From Streptococcus sp. HMSC072G04 (GTDB taxonomy: Bacteria > Bacillota > Bacilli > Lactobacillales > Streptococcaceae), in NCBI RefSeq assembly GCF_001813295.1, contig NZ_KV812017.1, forward strand, positions 1 to 51,550: a DNA stretch of 51,550 nucleotides, read 5' to 3'. The notes below the pieces were generated by a model, which worked only from the letters and a program-made list of their open reading frames with translations, did not search any database and was not told where the DNA came from. The translations under genes were made by a program, and so were the position numbers. Numbering within the stretch: position 1 is the first letter of the stretch; each line of letters begins with the position of its first letter. Positions 30,396-38,840 of the stretch are shown here, one piece after another.

Positions 30396-30423
30396 ATTAT
30401 ATCAAAATTTAACTAATTGTCAA
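30396..30423 (-). promoter_or_regulatory. Promoter of tRNA-Glu/tRNA-Asn
   Basis: TTGACA (30418-30423), 16-base spacer, TATAAT (30396-30401) on the minus strand. The -35 covers the comE stop codon, and no terminator separates comE from the tRNAs. Confidence 0.85.
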
Positions 30424-31178
30424 GCACTAAATTCTAAATTTTGCTCTTCAATTAATTTTTTGGCACGTTTGATATTGCTTCTTGAGATTGGACAAGAATA
30501 CCCTTCTTTCAACAGTAGCTGTTTCTTTTTTTTATCCATTCCAATGATCATACTTCTATTCACGATAAAAGATTGATGGGGACTGAAATATCTCTCATCC
30601 ACATCTTTCTCCAAGACATCTGATAAACTTCCCGCAATTTCTTTTTGAAAATTTTTCCCAACTAAATTTAATTTATAAGCAGAACCAACAGTTTCAATAT
30701 AAAGAATATCCTTAAATGGAATTTTTATCTTTTTATCCTTAAAGTCATACTCAAAATAATCTGTCAAATCTTCATTTCCAATTTGAATAGTTGTCAGGTA
30801 CTCAATACACTCCTTTATTTTTAATCTAAATAAATCTTCATTCAAATTTTTATCAATAAAATCTAAGGCAGATACTTTATAACGATAGGTAATCGAAGCG
30901 AATTCTGATTTTGTAGTAATAAAAACAATAATGGCATAAGGATTTGCTTCTCGTATTTTTTGAGCAATTTCCAGCCCACAATACTCATTATCTTGGATAT
31001 GAATATCTAGAAAATATAATTGGTGGATATCTGAATGCTGGATATAATTTTCAAATTCCGCAATTTTACCGGTAGAAATCACTTCAAGTTTAATTTCTAA
31101 TTCCTTAGCGATTTCTGCAATATGTTTTTCTACCCGTATCTGTTGAGAGAGCTCATCTTCTAATAAAAAAATCTTCAT
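30420..31178 (-). CDS. comE: Competence response regulator ComE
   Basis: 252 aa. Receiver domain with acidic LEDE near the N-terminus, phosphoacceptor Asp58 in YFLDIHIQD (same position as pneumococcal ComE) and Lys in KSEF/ALDFIDK, followed by a LytTR DNA-binding domain (IPFKDILYIETVGSAYKLNL, FIVNRSMI). It would activate early competence genes including comX after phosphorylation by ComD. Start overlaps the comD stop by four bases. The usual tRNA neighbours support the identity. The partner pheromone gene comC is not seen upstream of comD. Confidence 0.93.
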   Translation of the reverse strand: MKIFLLEDELSQQIRVEKHIAEIAKELEIKLEVISTGKIAEFENYIQHSDIHQLYFLDIHIQDNEYCGLEIAQKIREANPYAIIVFITTKSEFASITYRYKVSALDFIDKNLNEDLFRLKIKECIEYLTTIQIGNEDLTDYFEYDFKDKKIKIPFKDILYIETVGSAYKLNLVGKNFQKEIAGSLSDVLEKDVDERYFSPHQSFIVNRSMIIGMDKKKKQLLLKEGYSCPISRSNIKRAKKLIEEQNLEFSA

Positions 31179-32515
31179 TCTTGTTCGTATCCTCCAATCT
31201 TCAAAACTTGTAAAAAACGATTTCCTTGCAATTCTGTTTCTAAAAACATCGTTCCATAATTTGCTAAGATTTTTCTCACATTATTTAATCCTAGTCCTCT
31301 ATTTTCTCCTTTTGTCGAATAGCCTTCTTCATATATTTTTCTAATATCAAAAGTGATTTCATTTGTTGTATTATGAATCACTAAGTAAACAATTTTTGAA
31401 ATAGAGAAAATAGCAATATGAACTTTCTTTTCTTCTGCTTCTTTTGAAGCTTCCAAAGCGTTTGTTACTAGAATCCCAACGATTCTCACGATATCTAATA
31501 AATCAACTGGTAGTTGCTCGATTGGTTCACTCGTTTCAAAGGTCATTTCCACCCCAGCATCTCTTGCATCCAACCAGCCTCGAATCAAAATACTTCGTAA
31601 AGCAGAATCTTTGATATTGACCAAGTTGAATCCTGATAATGCTTCTGTATTGATCTCTTTATAACCTTTTTCCAATACTTCTCTATGGATTCTCTGTATT
31701 TCTGGAATATTTTCTTCCTCAATAGCTAATGACATAGAAATAACTAAATTTCCCAAATCATGACGAAATCCCCTAACAATAGAATAGAGACTTTGAATTT
31801 CAGCCATATACCGACTCATTTGTTGCTCAGAAAATTCTTTATACTCCAGTTCTAAATTTTTACGATACTGATCTCGCTCGATTTTCATATGGAATAAGCT
31901 GACTACAAAAGAGAAAAAACAAATCGTTGCCAACATACTCCCAAAATTTTTAAATTGCGCTTGTTCACTAATCCATAAAGCAAAATTAATCACTACAAAT
32001 ATAGCAAAATAAACACAGATGAGTCTCTTTAAATATTTTTCAAATTCTTTCTCATAAAAAGGAGTGAAATCAAATTCAAATAAGTCAATTAACTTCAAAA
32101 TGATTCCTAAAGAGACCAAACGAATGCACATATTGTAGACAATCGAGTAAGCTGCTACTAAAGCATCTCCCAACACTGAAGAGACAATTATCGTCAGAAA
32201 AGTTGCTGTTCCTTCAACCGCTAAATAAGTAAAAAAAGAATAAAAAATGGCGCACAAGCGATTCGTCCGATTGGCATAATGATAATAAGGATATAAATAA
32301 ACCGGCCATAAGAGCATATTTAAATCAGAGAGTCGAATATTTGAAAATAAAGTCACATCTAAAAATACTAAGAGACTTTCAAAAAGAAGAACAAAGGTGC
32401 TCAGCAGAAAGATAAATGCAAATTGATGTTCCTGATAGATTTTTTCGTCCACTAATGCAAACGTCAGAACAATGATCCCTCCCAAGAGAAAAGACAAGAT
32501 TAATGACTGAATCAC
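31175..32515 (-). CDS. comD: Competence pheromone receptor histidine kinase ComD
   Basis: 446 aa, HPK10 family. About six to seven membrane helices in the first 210 residues form the pheromone receptor; the cytoplasmic part has the unusual H-box FRHDLGN with His252, the N-box VTNALEAS and a G-box RGLGLNNV. All parts are intact. The start is GTG at 32513-32515 behind GGGAGAG. In related species a comC gene precedes it at once; here 349 bases of A/T-rich sequence up to tRNA-Arg hold no comparable open frame. Confidence 0.92.
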   Translation of the reverse strand: MIQSLILSFLLGGIIVLTFALVDEKIYQEHQFAFIFLLSTFVLLFESLLVFLDVTLFSNIRLSDLNMLLWPVYLYPYYHYANRTNRLCAIFYSFFTYLAVEGTATFLTIIVSSVLGDALVAAYSIVYNMCIRLVSLGIILKLIDLFEFDFTPFYEKEFEKYLKRLICVYFAIFVVINFALWISEQAQFKNFGSMLATICFFSFVVSLFHMKIERDQYRKNLELEYKEFSEQQMSRYMAEIQSLYSIVRGFRHDLGNLVISMSLAIEEENIPEIQRIHREVLEKGYKEINTEALSGFNLVNIKDSALRSILIRGWLDARDAGVEMTFETSEPIEQLPVDLLDIVRIVGILVTNALEASKEAEEKKVHIAIFSISKIVYLVIHNTTNEITFDIRKIYEEGYSTKGENRGLGLNNVRKILANYGTMFLETELQGNRFLQVLKIGGYEQE

Positions 32516-32864
32516 ACAAACTCTCCCACTTTGTTTTTTCTATTTTATTATACTCTAGTATTATTATAAAAAAATAAAATTTTATATACAAAAAATTATA
32601 ATATAAAATAGCCTAAAATTAAAGGGAATAGGTAAAATTGTAATGTTTTTAATGTTTTTGTTACATGAATGAAAACTATTTTACACAATTTATATAATCT
32701 ACACTTTGCACTATATAGGGATTATTAGTTCTTTTTTAAAATATTCCTAATAAATCATTTCATTACTATTAATCTATAGCAAAGTATACAAAAATTAATA
32801 GATAATGAAAATTTATACATTTTAACATAAAAGAAAAGATGCAGCAAAATCTGCATCTTTCATT
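32516..32864. other. A/T-rich gap where comC is expected; no gene recognised
   Basis: Read in all three minus frames this stretch has no ORF with a double-glycine leader and no ORF longer than 21 codons with an ATG. The 21-codon frame (32755-32820) lacks a ribosome binding site and any ComC feature. A stop-free stretch of about 40 codons in the same frame has no start. A short in-frame segment reading FIRNILKKN before two stops vaguely resembles the basic tail of some competence peptides and could be a relic, but this is weak. The only firm element is the tRNA-Arg terminator at its right end. Confidence 0.6.
32829..32860 (-). terminator. Terminator of tRNA-Arg
   Basis: AAAGATGCAG pairs with CTGCATCTTT on the minus strand, followed by TCTTTTAT; begins five bases after the tRNA. 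Confidence 0.88.
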
Positions 32865-32938
32865 TGATCCCAGCAGGATTCGAACCTGCGACCGTTCGCT
32901 TAGAAGGCGAATGCTCTATCCAGCTGAGCTATGAGACC
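32865..32938 (-). tRNA. tRNA-Arg (anticodon TCT)
   Basis: 74 nt. Acceptor GGTCTCA/TGGGATC with two G-U pairs, discriminator A, anticodon stem TTCGC/GCGAA around CTTCTAA, T-arm GCAGG-TTCGAAT-CCTGC. Its place between rlmH and comD is the canonical streptococcal one. Confidence 0.96.
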
Positions 32939-32949
32939 GAACTTACTTC

Positions 32950-32978
32950 ATTTTAGCAGAAAAAGGAAGGAGCGTCAA
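32950..32978 (-). promoter_or_regulatory. Promoter of tRNA-Arg
   Basis: TTGACG (32973-32978), 17-base spacer, TAAAAT (32950-32955) on the minus strand, just behind the rlmH stop. Confidence 0.78.
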
Positions 32979-32980
32979 GG

Positions 32981-33460
32981 TTATTTATGGTAAGGACTCC
33001 CCTGTTGAATCATGAAAGCACGATAGATTTGTTCCACCAACACTAATTTCATCAACTGATGAGGAAGAGTTAATTGACCAAAGCTCATTAATAGATTTCC
33101 TCTTTTTTTCACTTCAGGAGACAGACCAAGACTGCCTCCAATAACAAAAGTAAGGTTTGAATAACCAGATGTCATAATCTGGTCAATCGTTTGACTAAAT
33201 TTCTCTGAAGGAAACTGTTTTCCTTCGATGGCTAATACAATCACATATTCCTTATCTGAAATCTTAGAGAGAATTCGTTTCCCCTCTTTTTCAAGGATTT
33301 GTTGATTTTCGAGTTGACTGGCACGATCTGGAGTTTTTTCATCAACTAACTCAACCTGTTCTACTTTTGCAAATCGACCAAGCCTTTTAATATACTCCGC
33401 GATCCCATCTTTTAAGTATTTTTCTTTTAATTTTCCAACGGTTATCAATTTAATTTTCAT
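32981..33460 (-). CDS. rlmH: 23S rRNA (pseudouridine1915-N3)-methyltransferase RlmH
   Basis: 159 aa SPOUT methyltransferase, full length. The SAM-binding knot is visible as [13 protein letters not shown] and the C-terminal [18 protein letters not shown]. It methylates pseudouridine 1915 in helix 69 of 23S rRNA. It is transcribed away from htrA, so the DnaA boxes upstream of htrA lie between two divergent genes. Confidence 0.96.
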   Translation of the reverse strand: MKIKLITVGKLKEKYLKDGIAEYIKRLGRFAKVEQVELVDEKTPDRASQLENQQILEKEGKRILSKISDKEYVIVLAIEGKQFPSEKFSQTIDQIMTSGYSNLTFVIGGSLGLSPEVKKRGNLLMSFGQLTLPHQLMKLVLVEQIYRAFMIQQGSPYHK

Positions 33461-33495
33461 TCCCCTATTGTAGCATAATTCTTCAATTCCACAAA

Positions 33496-33591
33496 TAATC
33501 CACAGCTATAGAAAGGAAATCTATTCTATAAAGTCCTTTTTAAAGCCATTTCTCAACTAAATTCTACAAGTTATCCACAAATTGTGGATAA
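33496..33591. other. DnaA box cluster 1, upstream of htrA
   Basis: Two perfect boxes TTATCCACA (33571-33579) and its inverse (33583-33591) face each other with three bases between; a one-mismatch box TAATCCACA lies at 33496-33504. Together with clusters 2 and 3 this suggests a spread-out origin or DnaA control of htrA. Confidence 0.75.
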
Positions 33592-33600
33592 CTTTAGTTA

Positions 33601-33617
33601 TTTAAGATATAATTAAG
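33601..33617 (+). promoter_or_regulatory. CiaR box overlapping the htrA promoter
   Basis: TTTAAG-ATATA-ATTAAG, which fits the pneumococcal CiaR pattern NTTAAG-N5-WTTAAG. The -10-like TATAAT (33608-33613) lies inside it. htrA is a known CiaRH target in pneumococcus. Confidence 0.75.
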
Positions 33618-33622
33618 AAAGT

Positions 33623-33641
33623 TTGTCTATACTCTAGACAA
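33623..33641 (+). repeat. Dyad TTGTCTA-N5-TAGACAA in the htrA leader
   Basis: Perfect 7-bp inverted repeat between the putative htrA -10 and the ribosome binding site AGGAGGA. It may be an operator or a leader hairpin. Confidence 0.55.
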
Positions 33642-33664
33642 TTCGATATCCTTAGGAGGAAAAT

Positions 33665-34846
33665 ATGAAATCTTCATCTAATTTACTGAAAAAACTTGGA
33701 AACATAGCCCTCATTTTTGTTGTAGGTTTTCTAGGTGGGATTCTTGGAACCTTTTTAACCTTACAAACATCTCATTCTTCTACTTCAAATACTGAAAGTA
33801 AGCAAGTCCACTCAACCACTGTTAAAACAGCTTATAAAAATACAACCTCAACTAGTGAGGCCGTAGACAAGGTGAAAAATGCTGTAGTTTCTGTGATTAC
33901 TTATTCTGATTCTTCGAATCAAGGGTTATTTGAAAAAGAAGAAAACTCTGACTCACAAATTTCTAGTGAAGGTTCTGGGGTCATTTATAAAAAAGAAGGA
34001 AAATATGCCTACCTTGTTACCAACACCCATGTAATCAATGGTGCTAAAAAAGTAGATATTCTTTTAGCAGATGGGAATAAAGTCCCCGGAGAAGTAGTTG
34101 GGTCAGATGTCTATTCTGATATTGCAGTCGTTCGTATTAGTGCGGATAAAGCAAAGGCAGTAGCTGAATTCGGAGATTCAAACCAATTAACAGTCGGTGA
34201 GACTGCAATTGCAATCGGTAGCCCTCTTGGAACTGATTATGCGAATTCTGTTACTCAAGGGATCATTTCTAGCCAAGGTCGCAATGTGAATTTGAAAGCT
34301 GATAATGGACAAAATATCTCTACACGCGCCTTACAAACAGACGCAGCCATCAACCCAGGGAACTCTGGAGGGCCATTAATCAATATTCAAGGACAAATCA
34401 TTGGGATTACCTCAAGTAAAATTTCAAATAATGGACAAACTTCAGTAGAAGGAATGGGATTTGCTATTCCTGCAAATGATGTTGTCAATATTATCAAACA
34501 GCTAGAAGAAAAAGGAAAAGTAGTTCGACCAGCTCTTGGAATCCAAATGATGGATTTATCCAACCTTTCAACTTCTGATTTAAGCCAATTAAAACTTCCT
34601 GAAAAAATCTCTGGAGGAGTATTGGTTCGTTCAACACTTGAAAATATGCCTGCTTCAGATAAATTGCAACGCTATGATGTCATCACAAAGATCGATGATA
34701 CAGATATCGAGTCAACTGCAGATTTACAATCTGCCCTCTATTCTCACCAAATCAATGATACGATCAAGGTCACATTCTATCGTGATGGAAAACAACAAAC
34801 AACTTCTATCAAGTTGACAAAATCAACTGAGGATCTGAGCGATTAA
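33665..34846 (+). CDS. htrA: Surface serine protease HtrA (DegP family)
   Basis: 393 aa. N-terminal membrane anchor (about 12-34), Ser/Thr-rich stalk, chymotrypsin-like domain with triad His122 (NTHVI), Asp152 (YSDIAV) and Ser234 (NPGNSGGPL), and one C-terminal PDZ domain (from about 300). It degrades misfolded exported proteins; in pneumococcus it also degrades competence pheromone, linking stress to competence. The ATG has AGGAGGA upstream. Control by CiaR is indicated by the box in its promoter. Confidence 0.96.
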   Translation: MKSSSNLLKKLGNIALIFVVGFLGGILGTFLTLQTSHSSTSNTESKQVHSTTVKTAYKNTTSTSEAVDKVKNAVVSVITYSDSSNQGLFEKEENSDSQISSEGSGVIYKKEGKYAYLVTNTHVINGAKKVDILLADGNKVPGEVVGSDVYSDIAVVRISADKAKAVAEFGDSNQLTVGETAIAIGSPLGTDYANSVTQGIISSQGRNVNLKADNGQNISTRALQTDAAINPGNSGGPLINIQGQIIGITSSKISNNGQTSVEGMGFAIPANDVVNIIKQLEEKGKVVRPALGIQMMDLSNLSTSDLSQLKLPEKISGGVLVRSTLENMPASDKLQRYDVITKIDDTDIESTADLQSALYSHQINDTIKVTFYRDGKQQTTSIKLTKSTEDLSD

Positions 34847-34867
34847 CTTTCACTTTCTTGACATACT

Positions 34868-34904
34868 TGTAAACACACCTTTACGAATTTGTAAAGGTGT
34901 GTTA
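34868..34904 (+). terminator. Hairpin between htrA and parB
   Basis: AACACACCTTTAC pairs perfectly with GTAAAGGTGTGTT (13 bp, six-base loop). It probably ends htrA transcription, though the T tract is interrupted. It also ends only 13 bases before the parB ATG and contains the AAGGTG that is the nearest ribosome-binding-like sequence. The half-sites again resemble TGTAAA-TTTAC(G)-TGTAAA. Confidence 0.7.
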
Positions 34905-34917
34905 TTCTATTCATAAG

Positions 34918-35679
34918 ATGGAAAAATTAGAAAAAATAGCGGTAAAGGACATTCGAACCAATCCTTTCCAACCAAGAAAAGTATTTGATCAAGAAAAATT
35001 AGAAGAACTGGCTCAGTCAATCAAAGAAAATGGCTTAATTCAACCCATTATTGTCAGAAAATCTCCAATAATTGGTTTTGAATTGCTTGCAGGTGAAAGA
35101 CGTTTTAGAGCTTCAAAAATTGCTGGATTAGAGCTTGTTCCTGCGATTATTAAAGAGTTAACGGATCAAGAAATGATGCGACAAGCCATTATTGAAAATC
35201 TTCAACGAGAAGATCTCAATCCAATTGAAGAAGCTATCTCCTACCAGAAGCTCGTTGATCATGGCTATAAGCACGACCAAATCGCTCAATTTATGGGGAA
35301 ATCTAGACCCTATATCAGCAATATGCTTCGCTTGTTACATCTAGCTCCTTCTGTTCAAGAAGCAGTCATTCAAAATGATATTTCTTCGGCTCACGCGCGT
35401 GTTCTTGTTCCTCTTGATGAAGAAGAGCAGCGCTTTTGGTTGGAGCGAATCAAACAGGATCATTTAAATGTTCGAACATTAGAAAACAAGATCAGTTCAA
35501 AAAGAAAACAGAAAAATAAAAAATCAAAAGAGAGCTTCCTACTAGAAGAGGAACAACGATTGAAAAAAATATTAGGAACAGATGTGACGATACACTCCTC
35601 TTCTCAAAATAAAGGAACTATCCAAATTTCTTTTTCCAGTCTTGATGAATACCAACGAATTATCAACAGCCTCAAATAA
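34918..35679 (+). CDS. parB: Chromosome partitioning protein ParB
   Basis: 253 aa. N-terminal ParB/CTP-binding domain with TNPFQPRK and LLAGERRFRASK, central HTH (DQIAQFMGKSRPYISNMLRL) and a C-terminal dimerisation part. It loads at parS sites near the origin and recruits SMC. No parA is nearby, as is normal in streptococci. The ATG at 34918 fits the family start; an in-frame start further up is possible, but the ribosome binding site is poor either way. Confidence 0.95.
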   Translation: MEKLEKIAVKDIRTNPFQPRKVFDQEKLEELAQSIKENGLIQPIIVRKSPIIGFELLAGERRFRASKIAGLELVPAIIKELTDQEMMRQAIIENLQREDLNPIEEAISYQKLVDHGYKHDQIAQFMGKSRPYISNMLRLLHLAPSVQEAVIQNDISSAHARVLVPLDEEEQRFWLERIKQDHLNVRTLENKISSKRKQKNKKSKESFLLEEEQRLKKILGTDVTIHSSSQNKGTIQISFSSLDEYQRIINSLK

Positions 35680-35700
35680 GGCTGTTATTTTTATTTTTTG
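35665..35700 (+). terminator. Terminator of parB
   Basis: AACAGCC (inside the last parB codons) pairs with GGCTGTT and is followed by ATTTTTATTTTTTG. This shields the origin from parB transcription. Confidence 0.82.
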
Positions 35701-35711
35701 TATTGACAAGC

Positions 35712-35896
35712 TTTTCCACTATAAAAATCTTTTGTAAGTAGCAGAAAAATAAGGATATTCTCTAGTTATCCCCACTTTGTGGATAACTTTTAAAAACAAT
35801 GTGAATTTAAATCCACAACTTGTGGAAAAGTTTAAAACTATAATTTAATTTCATGAAATTTAGCCTGTGGAAAACTATTTTTGTTTGTGGTAGAAT
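35712..35896. other. oriC: Origin core, DnaA box cluster 2 (parB-dnaA)
   Basis: Perfect TTATCCACA at 35778-35786 (minus); near matches TTATCCCCA (35766-35774), AAATCCACA (35809-35817), TTTTCCACA (35821-35829 and 35866-35874, minus) and TTTTCCACT (35712-35720). The stretch from 35830 to 35865 is nearly all A/T and could be the unwinding element. TGGTAGAAT (35888-35896) may be the dnaA -10. The 267-base gap holds no gene. Confidence 0.85.
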
Positions 35897-35946
35897 AGGA
35901 GTACGTATGATTTGATACAATTCAAGAAAAGGAGGGAAGTCTGATA

Positions 35947-37305
35947 GTGTCACAAGAAGAGCAATTTTGGTCTCGTTTTTTAGAATTAGCCCAATTACAA
36001 CTAAAAGATAGTGCCTATGATTTTTTTGTCGCCGATTCAAAATTAGTCAAAATCGATGGAGAGACGGCTACCATTTATCTTGATGGAAATTATAAAGAAT
36101 TATTTTGGGAAACAAATCTAAAAAATGCTTTGATCACAGCCAGCTTTGAAGTCTACAATACAGATTTGAAGTTTCATTTCGTTTTTGAAGATACCGAAGA
36201 AATTCCTAGTAGTCATAGCGGTGAGAATAGGAGATTATCTTCAGGTAGCTTAACAACCGAACCGTTACCTAAAATTGATACAGGTCTGAAATCAAAGTAC
36301 ACCTTTGATAATTTTGTGCAAGGGGATGGAAATATTTGGGCGAAAGCAGCAGCGCTTGCAGTTTCTGAAAATCTTGCAACAACTTACAACCCTCTCTTTA
36401 TCTATGGTGGACCAGGGCTTGGAAAGACTCACCTATTGAACGCAATTGGAAATCAAATCCTAGAAAATATTCCAAATGCACGGGTTAAGTATGTCCCAGC
36501 AGAAACCTTTATTAATGAATTTTTAGAGCACCTTCGATTAGGGGAAATGAAAACTTTCAAGAATACCTATCGAAGTTTAGATCTTTTATTGATTGATGAT
36601 ATCCAGTCACTTGGTGGTAAAAAAGTCACGACTCAAGAGGAATTTTTTAATACCTTTAATGCCCTCCATAGCGACAACAAACAGATTGTTCTAACAAGCG
36701 ATCGAAGTCCGGATCATTTAGATAGTCTTGAAGAGCGGCTAGTTACTCGTTTCAAATGGGGACTCACGCAAAATATAACACCACCTGATTTTGAAACTCG
36801 GATTGCCATCTTACGAAATAAAATTGAAGATCTAGACTATATTTTTCCTAATGACACACTAGAATATCTAGCTGGTCAGTTTGATTCAAATGTCCGAGAC
36901 TTAGAAGGTGCATTAAATGATATTTCTTTAATGGCGAAGGTTAAAAAACTAAAAGAAATTACGATCGATGTTGCAGCTGAAGCTATTCGAGCTCGTAAAA
37001 ACGATAATAGCAAGACGCTTGTCATCCCCATTGAAAAAATTCAGGAAGCAGTTGGAGCCTTTTATGGAGTCAGTGTAAAAGAAATCAAAGGTTCTCGAAG
37101 AGTTCAGAATATTGTCCTAGCACGACAAGTGGCCATGTATCTTTCAAGAGAGATGACGGACAACTCACTTCCTCGAATCGGAAAAGAATTCGGTGGAAAA
37201 GACCACACGACTGTCATTCATGCTTATGAAAAAATTAAAAGTATGGTCGACACAGATGATAATCTACGACTCGAAATTCAAAGTATCAAGAAAAAGTTAA
37301 ATTAA
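35947..37305 (+). CDS. dnaA: Chromosomal replication initiator protein DnaA
   Basis: 452 aa. Domain I at the N-terminus, AAA+ domain with Walker [13 protein letters not shown] near 155 and Walker [10 protein letters not shown], and domain IV with the DnaA signature ([14 protein letters not shown]). It binds the boxes on both of its sides and probably represses itself. The start is GTG at 35947 behind AAGGAGGG. Confidence 0.98.
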   Translation: MSQEEQFWSRFLELAQLQLKDSAYDFFVADSKLVKIDGETATIYLDGNYKELFWETNLKNALITASFEVYNTDLKFHFVFEDTEEIPSSHSGENRRLSSGSLTTEPLPKIDTGLKSKYTFDNFVQGDGNIWAKAAALAVSENLATTYNPLFIYGGPGLGKTHLLNAIGNQILENIPNARVKYVPAETFINEFLEHLRLGEMKTFKNTYRSLDLLLIDDIQSLGGKKVTTQEEFFNTFNALHSDNKQIVLTSDRSPDHLDSLEERLVTRFKWGLTQNITPPDFETRIAILRNKIEDLDYIFPNDTLEYLAGQFDSNVRDLEGALNDISLMAKVKKLKEITIDVAAEAIRARKNDNSKTLVIPIEKIQEAVGAFYGVSVKEIKGSRRVQNIVLARQVAMYLSREMTDNSLPRIGKEFGGKDHTTVIHAYEKIKSMVDTDDNLRLEIQSIKKKLN

Positions 37306-37307
37306 TC

Positions 37308-37401
37308 TGTGGATAACTTCTTCTAAACTTCTAGGGGTTATGCACAATTTTTAAACAAGTAACTTTTCAAGTCATAGACAGGATTCTAAGAGTTTTCCAC
37401 A
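37308..37401. other. DnaA box cluster 3 (dnaA-dnaN)
   Basis: TTATCCACA at 37308-37316 (minus, three bases after the dnaA stop), TTATGCACA at 37338-37346 and TTTTCCACA at 37393-37401. Boxes on both sides of dnaA are typical of bipartite Firmicute origins. Confidence 0.8.
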
Positions 37402-37464
37402 ACTTCCACACAATCTACTATTACTATTATCTTACTAATCATAAAATAAATAAAAGGAATGACC

Positions 37465-38601
37465 ATGATAAATTTTTCTATTAACAAAACTTTATTTTTA
37501 CAAGCACTAAATACTACCAAAAGAGCGATCAGTTCAAAAAATGCTATTCCAATCCTTTCCACGATTAAAATTGATGTCACTCCAGAAGGAGTTGCCTTAT
37601 CTGGATCGAATGGCCAAATTTCAATTGAAAACTTTATTTCTATCAAAGATGAAAATGCTGGTTTATTGGTGACCTCTCCAGGTTCTATTTTATTAGAAGC
37701 AACTTTCTTTATTAATGTGGTTTCAAGTTTACCAGATGTTACTTTAGATTTTAAAGAGATTGAACAAAAACAGGTTCTTTTAACAAGTGGAAAATCAGAA
37801 ATTACACTTAAAGGAAAAGATGCAGATCAATATCCACGTATTCAAGAAATTGCTGCAAGTAATCCATTAGTTTTGGAAACAAAATTATTAAAACAATTAA
37901 TTAATGAAACAGCATTTGCAGCAAGTGTACAAGAAAGTCGTCCAATTTTGACTGGTGTTCACTTTGTTTTATCAGATAATAAAGAGCTAAAAACAGTAGC
38001 AACAGACTCTCACCGTATGAGTCAAAAAGTGATTACACTGGAGAAAAATGGAGACAACTTTGATGTTGTCATCCCAAGTCGCTCTCTTCGTGAATTCACC
38101 TCTGTCTTTTCTGATGATATTGAAACAGTTGAAGTTTTCTTTGCAAACAATCAAATTCTCTTTAGAAGTGAACACATTAGTTTCTATACCCGTTTGCTAG
38201 AAGGAAATTATCCTGATACAGACCGTCTCATTCCAACAGAATTCAATACAGAGGCAACCTTCAATGTGGCCAACCTTCGATTTGCAATGGAGCGTGCTCG
38301 TCTTCTTTCAAATGCGACTCAAAACGGAACGGTTAAATTAGAGTTCAAAAATGGAGTGGTTTCTTCCCACGTTCATTCACCAGAAGTTGGGCGAGTAAAT
38401 GAAGAGATCGATACGAGCGCCGTTTCAGGAGAGGATTTGTCTATTAGCTTTAATCCAACTTATTTGATTGAAGCGCTCAAAGCTATTGACAGTGAACAAG
38501 TTGTTATTCGTTTTATTTCTTCTGTTAGACCGTTTACATTGGTTCCAGAAGGAAATGAACAAGGGTTCATTCAATTGATTACGCCAGTTCGCACAAATTA
38601 A
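37465..38601 (+). CDS. dnaN: DNA polymerase III beta subunit (sliding clamp)
   Basis: 378 aa, three beta-clamp domains, beginning MINFSINKTLFLQALNTTKR and ending with the conserved C-terminus FIQLITPVRTN. It holds the polymerase on DNA. The ATG at 37465 is six bases after AAAGGA; the ATG at 37459 touches that site and is less likely. DUF951 follows after 12 bases. Confidence 0.97.
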   Translation: MINFSINKTLFLQALNTTKRAISSKNAIPILSTIKIDVTPEGVALSGSNGQISIENFISIKDENAGLLVTSPGSILLEATFFINVVSSLPDVTLDFKEIEQKQVLLTSGKSEITLKGKDADQYPRIQEIAASNPLVLETKLLKQLINETAFAASVQESRPILTGVHFVLSDNKELKTVATDSHRMSQKVITLEKNGDNFDVVIPSRSLREFTSVFSDDIETVEVFFANNQILFRSEHISFYTRLLEGNYPDTDRLIPTEFNTEATFNVANLRFAMERARLLSNATQNGTVKLEFKNGVVSSHVHSPEVGRVNEEIDTSAVSGEDLSISFNPTYLIEALKAIDSEQVVIRFISSVRPFTLVPEGNEQGFIQLITPVRTN

Positions 38602-38613
38602 CAAAGGTGAATC

Positions 38614-38805
38614 ATGTATACGTTAGGTGATTTTGTAGAAATGAAAAAGCCTCACGCTTGTGTGATTAAAGAAACAGGCAAGAAGGCAAATCGTTGGGAA
38701 ATTACGCGACTTGGTGCAGACATAAAAATCAAGTGTAGCAATTGTGATCATGTGGTCATGATGAGTCGCCATGATTTTGAACAGAAAATGAAGAAAGTAC
38801 TATAA
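38614..38805 (+). CDS. DUF951 family protein
   Basis: 63 aa, complete. Starts YTLGDFVEMKKPHACV and contains a CSNC pair after WEITRLGADIKIK, so it may bind a metal or nucleic acid, but the function is unknown. It is a constant companion of dnaN in streptococci and is surely co-transcribed with it. Confidence 0.9.
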   Translation: MYTLGDFVEMKKPHACVIKETGKKANRWEITRLGADIKIKCSNCDHVVMMSRHDFEQKMKKVL

Positions 38806-38836
38806 AAGGTTCAGTCACTTATGTGACCGAACCTTT
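38804..38836. terminator. Bidirectional terminator after DUF951
   Basis: AAAAGGTTC-A-GTCAC pairs with GTGAC-C-GAACCTTTT (one internal mismatch), loop TTAT. It serves the dnaN operon and the convergent lipoprotein gene. Confidence 0.88.
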
Positions 38837-38840
38837 TCGA

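Noticed and set aside
32755..32820. 21-codon minus-strand ORF between tRNA-Arg and comD as a comC candidate
   Set aside because: No ribosome binding site, no double-glycine leader and no ComC-like N-terminus.
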